From: Synaphobranchus kaupii
Taxonomy: Eukaryota; Chordata; Actinopteri; Anguilliformes; Synaphobranchidae
Length of the DNA: 64,000 bases
Direction: 5' to 3'
NCBI GenBank assembly: GCA_029718625.1
Contig: CM056380.1
Span: 101,004,193-101,068,192 of the forward strand
How positions within the stretch are numbered: the stretch's first letter is position 1; the number at the start of each line of letters is the position of its first letter. Below, in pieces: positions 40,209 to 52,000 of the stretch. Under the pieces are notes generated by a model. That model did no database searches. It was not told the origin of the DNA and worked only from the letters and a program-made list of their open reading frames with translations. Both the position numbers and the translations under genes were made by a program.

Positions 40209-41192
40209 TATATGGGTCATTCCATGTAAAATCAATCAATTCTAGGAAAGGTTCCCACCTGACCCCCTCAGAATAAACTTTTTTGTTTGTACATGAACTA
40301 TAGTCTATTTAATGAAGCTATGCAAAATTTTAACTTTATACTATGAATATCCTACGAGTTATGGAAGTACCTAGGGGTAGCTCAAATTCTGGAGCTTAAT
40401 ATTTTGCGTATATCTCACTTTTGTTCAGCTCAATCTTTTCTACAACCAACTTGGGCCACGAATATCCGGGGATATATCATAGTATCAATGTTCGAACTGC
40501 AGCAGTGTAATGTCTGTGGCCTAGATGAATACATGCAGGCATTGGTAGCATGTACATGAAAACAAATTGTGCCAAATGAAAGGGCAAAATTTCCCCTACA
40601 TTTTGATATGAGGCTCAACCTCTAGCCATGATTCCTTCTGTTTCAAAATAAATGTCAAACATAGGCATATTTTGACACTCACAAGTATAGTTTAGGACAG
40701 TGAAATTGACAAACAACATTGGCATACACATGTTTTATATACTAGAAGTAGAACTGACAATGAATACTAATAATTATGATGGTGATATCGGTGGCCAAAG
40801 TTGGTTGTAGAAATAATTGAGCTGAACGAAATTGAGATTTTGGCTTGAGATTGTGAGAAGTGTTATGCTTGTAAAATAGTTCTGATTCCAATTTCAAACA
40901 CAACTTGAATGCATATTTGATCCCTGAAAATTTCATGTGGCTAACCCCTTTAGTTATGAAGCTATGAGGGCTCAAAAATGACCTAGAATTTAATGCGAAA
41001 TAAAAAGCACCAGAATTTGAGCAACCTCTAGGTACTTCAAGGGGTCCTAACTCTCAAGATATTCATAGTATAAAGTTAAAATTTTGCATAGCTTCATTAA
41101 ATAGATTATAGTCCATGTACCAAAAAAATCAGGTAATTCTGAGGGGGTCAGGTGGGAAGCACTGACTGATTTTATATAGAATGACCCATATA
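40209..41192. mobile_element. Non-autonomous transposon with very long inverted repeats
   Basis: The outer ends are TATATGGGTCATTC and GAATGACCCATATA. The inverted repeats run for about 190-200 bp (40209-40400 against 40990-41192). Shared text includes CCCACCTGACCCCCTCAGAA, AATGAAGCTATGCAAAATTT and TAACTTTATACTATGAATAT. A second inverted block lies further in (GTTCAGCTCAATCTTTTCTA near 40425 and its complement near 40820). There is no transposase. The structure is a foldback or MITE-like DNA element of unknown superfamily. Confidence 0.8.
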
Positions 41193-41324
41193 AATACAGG
41201 CGGCATTCTAACATTTAATGGGATTCACTTCCCAATGCAGCAGATGGTATAATGTAATCTCTATATTGTCCTACACCTTCCCTTTAGCACTTTCAAATGT
41301 ACCTGTGAAACATGTAGTGTTAGA

Positions 41325-41338
41325 CTGCCATCTAGTGG
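41325..41338 (-). promoter_or_regulatory. CTCF-like motif
   Basis: CTGCCATCTAGTGG on plus, CCACTAGATGGCAG on minus, a full match to CCASYAGRKGGCRS. It sits about 1.6 kb past the eogt stop codon. A near-match (one base off) is at 46720-46733 in eogt intron 10. Confidence 0.35.
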
Positions 41339-42574
41339 GACGCTTGTATCAGTATCCACCACAGATGCAGTGCTGAATTTTGAGGTCACAGAGATTTATG
41401 ATGGTGACAATGAAAGGCTCAAACTACTGCCCTTTTGTCTAGAGCAATAGCTTGCAGGTGAGGTGCCTGAAAAAACTGGTCAGAAAACAAAACAAAACTA
41501 TTTTGTCCAAAATCAGCAGAAACTCAGGATAAGCCATTGTCTTTAAAAGATGAATCGGTATATATAAACTGAGCAGGATGATGGAAACATGTCACTGCCT
41601 GTGTAAGAGAAATAAAGTGAATGAATTATTCGCTCCACTGTGAATACTATTAAATGAATTGAGGAACTGAGAATGGGTACCCACGGAATGCACCAGAACA
41701 GTTTTTTCCAGATTGCCTTCAAATACCTGAATATGATGGATTTTTTCGTTTTAAAAAAAATGAACCACAAAGTTTGACTTAAAATTCAACTTTAAAATGA
41801 GAATTTTAAAAAAGCTTCTGGAACAACATACAAAATGCATTTGAACATATCACAGTTCCCTCCAAATATCCGAATACAGGTTATTACACAAATTCAAGTA
41901 CTGTACTTATTCCTTAGTAACACACTTTTCTATCTTACTGTAATAACTAGAATGAAGGCTATCAAATGAATAAGTGATATACAATTAATAAAACTGAGCA
42001 TAAAGCACATTCCTCACTGGTCTAAATTCATAAACAATTTCCTTCTAGTTTTAGAAAAGGCAACAAAATATAAATATACGGTATAATGAATTTTCTTCAA
42101 CAAGAAACTGGCTGTGTCAACATCCCTCTTCATGATTTGCCTTTGCACATACGTATAATGGAGTGTTATACATGTATAAAGTTGCACATATATGTATTGA
42201 AATAGCAAATTATCAATATAACTTGATGCCATAATCTTTAAGGCATTTCCCCAAATGTCAAAATTAACTTAACAAAGTATTAAATAAATGAGAAGAACAG
42301 ATCGGTAAGACAAGAATGAAAAAGAGCTCCAATGATCCAACGGAGATAAAAATACAGCGCATTGAACACTACAGTCGAGTCACACATTAATAGAGAGGTG
42401 AACTCACGATACACATGGCATCGATCGAGCCATGTCCCAAAGAAAATACTGCTGTTAGACATAATATGAGTGTGATAACATTGGAGCATCAGACAGGACA
42501 GTTGTATGGAGTGTGGCAGGCCATTTCTGAATGAGATAAATGTGGCATAGGCACTGCTATATTCTATTGGGCCA

Positions 42575-42580
42575 TTTAAT
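42575..42580 (-). terminator. eogt: Possible eogt polyadenylation signal
   Basis: ATTAAA on the minus strand, 353 bp after the eogt stop. No AATAAA was found closer. Weak evidence. Confidence 0.25.
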
Positions 42581-42932
42581 CTCAGCCATGGTCATTAGGG
42601 CGAATTACTGAAATACCATCCTGAAAGTAGGAGGAGCCAGTGCTTTATGAGTGGAGCACAGCAAGTCTATGTTCCAGAGAGCATAGAACTGCATTCTAGA
42701 GAGCAGCTACTGCACGTCAACCTCTTTCTCCACCTTCGCCTAATCTACGTTAGGACTACAACAGCATCTACAACAGCTAATGAGAAACAGCAGCTATGAA
42801 AACAAGTTAATGTTTGTGAATGACATGCTCCGTCATTCTGCGAATCCCCATTTACGAACCCACACGCAGCGGTTCGCGAGGCGTGTGTTCTAGTGAACGC
42901 TTCCCCCCGGCCGTGCTCTCTTTCGAGAGCTC

Positions 42933-43079
42933 TTACAGCTCGTCCCGCTGGGACTTCCGTAGCCATTTCCGATGGGTCTGCACGTACTCGGCCGCCCGCA
43001 GGACGATGTCCATGAACTCCGCCACGTCGAAGGAGTAATTGGTGAACTTGGGATGATCCCCCAGCGTGGGATGGTGACC
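42933..43079 (-). CDS. eogt: eogt coding exon 15 (C-terminus, RDEL)
   Basis: Residues 480-527: [20 protein letters not shown] then [20 protein letters not shown] and RKSQRDEL, stop TAA at 42935-42933. The C-terminal RDEL is a KDEL-type ER retrieval signal; mammals have HDEL. Confidence 0.96.
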   Translation of the reverse strand, partial: GHHPTLGDHPKFTNYSFDVAEFMDIVLRAAEYVQTHRKWLRKSQRDEL

Positions 43080-46000
43080 CTGTCGGAGGTGGACATTTAT
43101 TAGATTTTCCCAAGCGCTTCACCTATTCTCACACTATTTAAACTGTTGGAGCCATTTTATGTTATATTGTGTAAGGTGTTTGTGTGCTTCCTCGTGGTGG
43201 TAAGCAGACGTACCACACTCCAGAGGTCATGGGAGTGGTTGTAAAGGGGACAGGCAGACAGAAGCATATATGGATAAGGATGCAACGGTTAATGTAAAAA
43301 CAAAAGCTTGCTTCAAAATAAAATCCTCTTTTATGTCTAGCTATATGTTTTTGAAATAGGCATACAACTTTTTTTTTTAGAATTTGTCATGTAAAGCTCA
43401 TATTGGCCATTTCTGCTTGATGTCATACGACACTGAGAAAAGGAAGAAGGAGATCAGTTAACTCACGCTGCTTTCATTTAAATAAGAAAAGATCCAGTGG
43501 AACTATTTGCACAGCCAAAGTCGCCATGAGCGCAGCTTAAAGCTGAGGCACCACTCAGTCTGCCAAATGGTGCATGAGAAAAACCAGTTAGAGGATCCGC
43601 CGACATCGTTTAAGTCTGCCGTTTGTGAGCATTGTGGATTCAGTGTTATTAACGGTACATATGGGGAATAGCTGGTGCAAGCATTGCTTCACAAGTGTGC
43701 TGTCTGGTAATGGTAACACGTTGAACATGACGGCCCTTTTTTATGTCAACCTCACCCTGGTGTGTCCGTTACACAAACAAATTTTACTTTTTTCTCTGCT
43801 TTACCAAAAACAAACTGAGAACCTAAATTCAGTTTGTTTATCAAATGTCTGCTCAAAAAAAAAGGAGAAATGGAGACTGGGCGACCCCAGGATGCAACCA
43901 ACTTCTGTAATCCTCAAACTGTGATCCTTGGAGAAATATTTGCCTCTAGAACCATCCTGCTCACTGTGCGTGGGGGTAAACTACACGTCTTCTTCCAGGC
44001 AGATTCATCACAGCTCCAGTTGCTTTAAACATATTCATTATTGTCCTAATGTTGGAAGTAGGTAGTTTCAGACATGACACTATTCTTCTATAGCCATTTC
44101 CTGATTTATGACGGTCAACAACCTTTTGTCTTGTTAATTAATTTCTGTGTTCTCTGATCTTCCACATGTTGATGGAGGCCTGTGTGTCACCTCATATTTA
44201 TACTCCAGTGAAACTGAAAGCTGAGAATGACCAAATAACAGTTCCTAAAGACTTCCTAAAAGTGTGCTTAAAAAAGTATGACTGGGAATATACTTCAATT
44301 AAGTTTTGTTTGTAACTATTTCTAGCGTTGCCAATAACTGTCACACTTTTTTTTGATAGATTTTGTTTTTTTTAAATGAAGTTTTTTTTTTATTTGAATA
44401 ATTTGACCTAAATTAAAAAAAGATTAAATGTTTCTCACATATTGAGTGTAAGGTCATGCTGATAAGCAACAATTTTTGCTCATATTTTGCAGGGTTGCCA
44501 ATAATTCTGTTGGGCACTGTATATATTGGCAATATATGTTATTGAGCATTGGGGTGCATGTAACATCGTGAGTGTAAATGTGTGTGTATCTAGACATACA
44601 CGTGCAGTGTATGTAAAAAGATAAATGTATGTAAATACAATTACAGGTAAGTGTGTATAGGTAAGTAATGTATATGCAAACATGTGGAAGAGAATGTACA
44701 CTTTTTGAGATATTGTTGCATTCAAAGTACAATAAATATACAGGTATATATATATATATGTATATATACAACAGGTGCCTTTGGGGATACGCAGAAATGT
44801 GGGTATATATGGGTGTATACCCAAATTCTGACAGGAGAAATATAGGGTAAACCGAACAGAATTTCGGGGTAATTGTAGCTGCCGGGCAATGCCGGCTCTC
44901 CCCACCTTGTCCTGAGGAACCACTTTGTCCCTTTTCTGCCAAGTCACGTAATGTATTCCCCGCAGTCGAGCCAGATCTCGATAGCAGCTTTCATCCTGAC
45001 AGTTATATCTGCAGAAAACAGGGCCAGACACTTTATCTTCCATTCTCAGCTGCGAGTGGCGCAGCGCCCCATAATGTCCCGGCGTGATGAATGCCTCTTT
45101 AATTACACAGTATTTCACTGTCATGGCAGCCAGCCAGAGCAGATCTCACAGCGATACGGAGACACACACCAAACAAGGGAATACAGACAGAGGTTTCCCT
45201 GCGGAGTGGCAGCGCTTGACAGTCGGACGGGCAGACGGACAGACGGGCTGAGGGAGGGAGACGGGAGGAAAAGTCACGGACAGGAGACACAAGAAGGAGA
45301 GACAGCGACACGCCGTCGAGAAAGGGACGGAGACGGGCGCCGCGCTAAATCGGACGGGACAGACGCCGCCGGCTCACGCACAGTTCGAAGATGACGGCCC
45401 AGTCTGGGAGGAAGAGGAGGTGCGTCAGGCCCGCCCCGTGCATGCCGATGAAGATGTCGGAGTTATGGGTGATCCTGATCTGATCCAAGAAAGAGATATC
45501 CCTGATGGGGGGGAAAAAACAGCAAGAAGCTGCGGTTTTCAATCCTCTTCATTCCCGGAAAAATTCCCTCTGGTCAATTCAACCAAACATTACAACTGTT
45601 GGCAGTGGGACAACTTGCCTTAACTGGACTTTCTGTCAGAAAAGCCATTTAAAATTCTTACTTACTTGTATTTGTAATCTACCAGTTTGACCTCAAATGT
45701 TGGAACAGTTTTCAAAGCACTGATAAGCTGTAAAACAGAGGGTAAACGTCAGATGTAAAAAACAAAAAACAAGCTATTTAGATTAGGACCCAATTACAGT
45801 AATCTGCGTGTAAATTTCGCAATAAACGAACGGGTTTTAAGGCATAGCAGCCAAACACTCACCTCTTGCTGGTTTAAAATCTTTCGATACTCTGTGCTCC
45901 TTGCAAGTAACGTGACACGTATTTTCCCCTCCTGCAATCAAAGTAGGAATTCACAGGCTGACATGATTACAGATTAATTAAATCTTAACCATGTTTTCCC

Positions 46001-49000
46001 TTTTCTATGGGCGAGGACTCTAATTTCAAAAGTAGAAGTTCTCAAACGTGCACATTTAAATGTTTTTAAAAAAAATAAAATCACAATAACCTTTTTGAAG
46101 CATGTTTGGGATACATCAAAATATGCAATAGTGTTCCCCAATCAATCTACATATTCCAAAGAAAAAATGGGTAAACACAAGATACACCAGAAAAGATAGC
46201 TAATGCATTTGGGTGCAACATATTGTGTGCTAACTACACTTTTGTCAAAAAACTGGTTGTTCATGCAAATTACTCATGTGAAGTATAACTGAGCTGATGG
46301 GTACTGAGGAGTATTTTAAGTTGTTTTTTTTTGACACTGAATCCCAGATAAACTAATCCACACATTTTAACACCGCAATCATCACCTGTCCAAATGCACA
46401 CAGGGCTTTCACAAAATCAATCATTTTCTTTCATTGACAAACAAAAAAACTAATTAAAGTCTCTCCTACCATTTTTATACAGTTCATTCCACAAAATGCA
46501 AATAATACTAATAATGTTAACCCTGCTAAAACAGCATGAAATTTTACATCATTCTTTACCAGCATTTCCACAGACAAATAAAATCTCGTAACAATAGTTT
46601 GCATTTCCAAATGAGAGGGTAAATCAAAAATTACAGCCTAAGATTCCAGCAATATACGTCAACTCATAGAAATGTGAGCACTTGCTCACCAACAAGCATC
46701 AGTGATTATTTATACAACACTGCCATCTAGTGACGTTTTCTTTTCATTTCACAAATCATGGGTGAACTTGTCACTTTGGTTTTGCTGGTTTACAGTCTCA
46801 ATTGTTTACACACAAAAACTGGAACTTATGACACAATGACCACAACCTGTAACTCATGTGCCAACTCCCTAAACCAATTCTGCTGAACTATAAACACATT
46901 TCCTGCTGTAGACCCAGATTTCAATTCTAAACCACACTTTCTTCAAAACACTACACACAATTATCTGCTTTAGACCCAGATTTAAATTCTAAACCACACT
47001 TTCTTCAAAACACTACACACAATACTCTCTATTTTGCACACTCTTCATCAATGCCAAATCTCCTTGTGTTCAGACAGAACACACTGCCATTCAAATGGCA
47101 AAACTTCCATTTCCAAGGCCGTTGTGCAATTTCCAATCAAAGCTTGAGCAATATAAGGGCCACAGGTGAGCTCCTGGTTTGGAGAACAATGGATGGCAAC
47201 ATTGAAGTGAGAGGTGATCAGAGAGGCAGAGGAGTGAGAGTAAGAGGAGGACGAGGAGGAGGCATGTGGCGATATAGCTCCTGAGGCATTTCAGGGCTGG
47301 ATTCGCCATACTAGGCGATACTTCCCCCGCTGCTTGGCCAGAGAGAACATAGCCTGTGATGTCGATGAGGTCCTGTGGCCAGACAGGAACCGAAGACAGG
47401 ATGCAGCCTAGTTTTTTTGTCCTTTTTTAATTTACATTTTTCTTTCTTTTTTTGTTGACTGTACTGGCCTATTTTCTATTGTTTGTTCTGTGCAAATCAT
47501 TTACACATCCAGTTGTGTTTGCTGTGATGTATAGGCTACAGCACTTTTGGAAAAAATAAAGAAATATTTTTGTTGTTACTGTATATTTGTGTATTGTTTT
47601 ATATTTGAGTAAAAACATTATACAGTAATATTTTACAACAGGAGTAAGCGTACAGTAACACTGAACATGAAAAGGCATAATACTCCTGATAAGGCCTTCA
47701 TACTGGTGTTTTCCCATTCATAGTAGTGTTTTCCATTCAGCACATCAGTGTTCAATGGTTCTTAGAAATGTCTACTCATATGATGGTCTGTGTGTGTCAT
47801 TTGAACACAAACTACCATTTTGAGGAGACATAACATTGTTTTGAAGGCAAAGTAGCATTTTGCAGGAAATATGTAGGGTTTTGCATTTTGTGTGTGGGGT
47901 TTTTGTATTTGTGTTTAGAGTTTTGAGAAAATGAGGTATGCTTTCAAAAAATGTGTGTAAGCAATTGAGAAAAACTGTAATTAACCTTTCATTTAGAAAT
48001 GAGAACAGTTGGAGTGCATTGCCTGATGATAAAGCATGGCATAAAGCATAATGTAGTCTGAAAGTGGACAGGAATACTACTTGTGCACAGCCAGTACACC
48101 GGGTACAGCAGTTTGCACTAGTAACATATCGCAGGACATCTGTATTACAGCTGTGCACAAGCTGCTGAAAAAGCATTCCGGGGATGTTCGCTCCTGGTGA
48201 GCTCAATAAAAAAACAATTTACGGCAAAAAAAATAAATAAACAAAATTGATTCTCCATTAAGACTCTCCAACTGCAATGGCCATTGCACATGAAGATGGA
48301 AAAGAAAAGCTTAATAATACTTACGGCAAAAAATTGTAGTGATATAAAGGAGGAGGAAAGTGAAGTCAATAGCAGGTAGATGCAGTGAACTGCAGTGAAG
48401 CTCTATTAATAGGAACACGGCCTTCTGGGACACATCTGTTAACCATATTCACATGCAGGCTGCACTGAATACACAAAGACCCTACCTTCTCGCTGGCATA
48501 TCCAACAGCCAAAACAATGGCTTTCATCTTCCATGTGTGGTATGTGTGTGGGAGGGGAGGGGGGGGGGGGTTAGGTACAGGAGAATACCCACCTTGGGGC
48601 CATGCTGGGGGATCTGTAGTCTATGCAGGACATGTTGCGAGAACGCCCGGAACATTCCATCACTATGGCAGTCAGAAATCTGTGATCGACACACGTTGTT
48701 TTATTTCTTGCATTTCTCTCCCTTTCTTTCTCTCTCTCTCTCACACACACAGATACATGAGATCTCTGATGCACATGCATTAGACATCTGTTATTTCCTC
48801 TCTCACATTTCACTCTCTGTCACTCTTACACACACATACACACATATAGACACACAGACAAGCATACACACACACACGCACACACAATCTGTGATTCACA
48901 CACATCAGACGCCTGTTTTTGCCTTTTCAGCTACTCTCTCACACACAAAGAAAAAAAGCTATTCATAATTCACACACATCAGTGATTTATTGTTTCTGTC

Positions 49001-52000
49001 TTTCTCTTCTTTCTCACATAGTTGCACATATATCAGCACTATCAGCAACTGGGACAAAAATGAACCTATTTGCACACCGCCTGTATAAAAATCAAGAGTC
49101 GGATATCAATGTAAAATATCAATATTTCAAACCGCAAGCCTGCCTGTAACTATACCCTGCCATCACCAGAGCATAGCGGTCACTATGCAGAAAGGAGTGA
49201 TATACCCTAATGAACAATTTATTTACAATACTGTGTTAGAAGATCCCGTTTGAAAACTCCCACACAAGCCATCACTGATTTAAACCAGGTTTCTGCTTGA
49301 TCAAGGTACTTTGCCTGAATCACTCAAATAAATCTCCATTGTATCTGGATTACATGTGGAAATGTAGGTCGTGCGCATGCGCCTGTATGTTGCCATGGTT
49401 AAAGACACATACGCGCATGGTAGGCCGTGTGGTTATTGACTGGGATGGGATACTCACTAATGGTGTGCGCATGCGCCTGTATGTTGCCATGGTTAAAGAC
49501 ACATACGCGCATGGTAGGCCGTGTGGTTATTGACTGGGATGGGATACTCACTAATGGTGTGCGCATGCGCCTGTATGTTGCCATGGTTAAAGACACATAC
49601 GCGCATGGTAGGCCGTATGGTTATTGACTGGGATGGGATACTCACTAATGGTGTGCGCATGCGCCTGTATGTTGCCATGGTTAAAGACACATACGCGCAT
49701 GGTAGGCCGTGTGGTTATTGACTGGGATGGGATACTCACTAATGGTGTGCGCATGCGCCTGTATGTTGCCATGGTTAAAGACACATACGCGCATGGTAGG
49801 CCGTGTGGTTATTGACTGGGATGGGATACTCACTAATGGTGTGTGCATGCGCCTGTATGTTGCCATGGTTAAAGACACATACGCGCATGGTAGGCCGTGT
49901 GGTTATTGACTGGGATGGGATACTCACTAATGGTGTGCGCATGCGCCTGTATGTTGCCATGGTTAAAGACACATACGCGCATGGTAGGCCGTATGGTTAT
50001 TGACTGGGATGGGATACTCACTAATGGTGTGCGCATGCGCCTGTATGTTGCCATGGTTAAAGACACATACGCGCATGGTAGGCCGTATGGTTATTGACTG
50101 GGATGGGATACTCACTAATGGTGTGCGCATGCGCCTGTATGTTGCCATGGTTAAAGACACATACGCGCATGGTAGGCCGTATGGTTATTGACTGGGATGG
50201 GATACTCACTAATGGTGTGCGCATGCGCCTGTATGTTGCCATGGTTAAAGACACATACGCGCATGGTAGGCCGTATGGTTATTGACTGGGATGGGATACT
50301 CACTAATGGTGTGCGCATGCGCCTGTATGTTGCCATGGTTAAAGACACATACGCGCATGGTAGGCCGTATGGTTATTGACTGGGATGGGATACTCACTAA
50401 TGGTGTGCGCATGCGCCTGTATGTTGCCATGGTTAAAGACACATACGCGCATGGTAGGCCGTATGGTTATTGACTGGGATGGGATACTCACTAATGGTGT
50501 GCGCATGCGCCTGTATGTTGCCATGGTTAAAGACACATACGCGCATGGTAGGCCGTATGGTTATTGACTGGGATGGGATACTCACTAATGGTGTGCGCAT
50601 GCGCCTGTATGTTGCCATGGTTAAAGACACATACGCGCATGGTAGGCCGTATGGTTATTGACTGGGATGGGATACTCACTAATGGTGTGCGCATGCGCCT
50701 GTATGTTGCCATGGTTAAAGACACATACGCGCATGGTAGGCCGTATGGTTATTGACTGGGATGGGATACTCACCAATGGTGTGCGCATGCGCCTGTATGT
50801 TGCCATGGTTAAAGACACATACGTGCATGGTAGGCCGTATGGTTATTGACTGGGATGGGATACTCACTAATGGTGTGCGCATGTGCCTACTCACTAATGG
50901 TGTGCGCATGCGCCTGTATGTTGCCATGGTTAAAGACACATACGCGCATGGTAGGCCGTATGGTTATTGACTGGGATGGGATACTCACTAATGGTGTGCG
51001 CATGCGCCTGTATGTTGCCATGGTTAAAGACACATACGCGCATGGTAGGCCGTATGGTTATTGACTGGGATGGGATACTCACTAATGGTGTGCGCATGCG
51101 CCTGTATGTTGCCATGGTTAAAGACACATACGCGCATGGTAGGCCGTATGGTTATTGACTGGGATGGGATACTCACTAATGGTGTGCGCATGCGCCTGTA
51201 TGTTGCCATGGTTAAAGACACATACGCGCATGGTAGGCCGTATGGTTATTGACTGGGATGGGATACTCACTAATGGTGTGCGCATGCGCCTGTATGTTGC
51301 CATGGTTAAAGACACATACGTGCATGGTAGGCCGTATGGTTATTGACTGGGATGGGATACTCACTAATGGTGTGCGCATGCGCCTGTATGTTGCCATGGT
51401 TAAAGACACATACGTGCATGGTAGGCCGTATGGTTATTGACTGGGATGGGATACTCACTAATGGTGTGCGCATGCGCCTGTATGTTGCCATGGTTAAAGA
51501 CACATACGTGCATAGTAGGCCGTATGGTTATTGACTGGGATGGGATACTCACTAATGGTGTATTGTAGAACAGTCCGTATCTCATCCGAGGTAGCAAGGA
51601 AAAGAAAGTGTCTTTGAAGCACACCTGTGAGAAACACATAAACACGGTAAACACAGTAAACACGGTAAGTCTACCAGGAAAAAACGGCGCACTTAATACA
51701 CACAATACCACCACACAAAAATACAAACCCCAATTCCAAAAAAGTTGGGAAAGTATGTAAAATGCACATAAAAGCAGAAAGCCCATGATTTGTAAATTCT
51801 CTTTTACATATATTTAACTGAAAACAGTACAAAGAAAAGATATTTAATGTTTTACCTTATCAACTTTATTTGAATTTGATGCCTGCAACAAAAAGTTGAG
51901 ACGGGGGAAAAAGACTGGGAAGTTCAAAAAACACCTGTTTGGAACATTCCACAGGTAAACCGGTGTTGCTATCATGACTGGGTATAAAAGGATATCAAAA

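Noticed and set aside
44480..45124. A single 214-aa protein over eogt exon 14
   Set aside because: Only 45008-44906 matches EOGT. Upstream and downstream parts of the frame are intron, with a valid acceptor and donor at those points.
47772..48206. 144-aa minus-strand frame ([14 protein letters not shown]...) as eogt exon 10
   Set aside because: It does not align to EOGT; the true exon is at 48593-48679, with matching phase and splice sites.
49364..51563. CRISPR-like array and a family of about forty 63-72-aa genes
   Set aside because: The 94-bp units are identical throughout with no unique spacers, and the host is a vertebrate. The frames simply recur with the repeat period.
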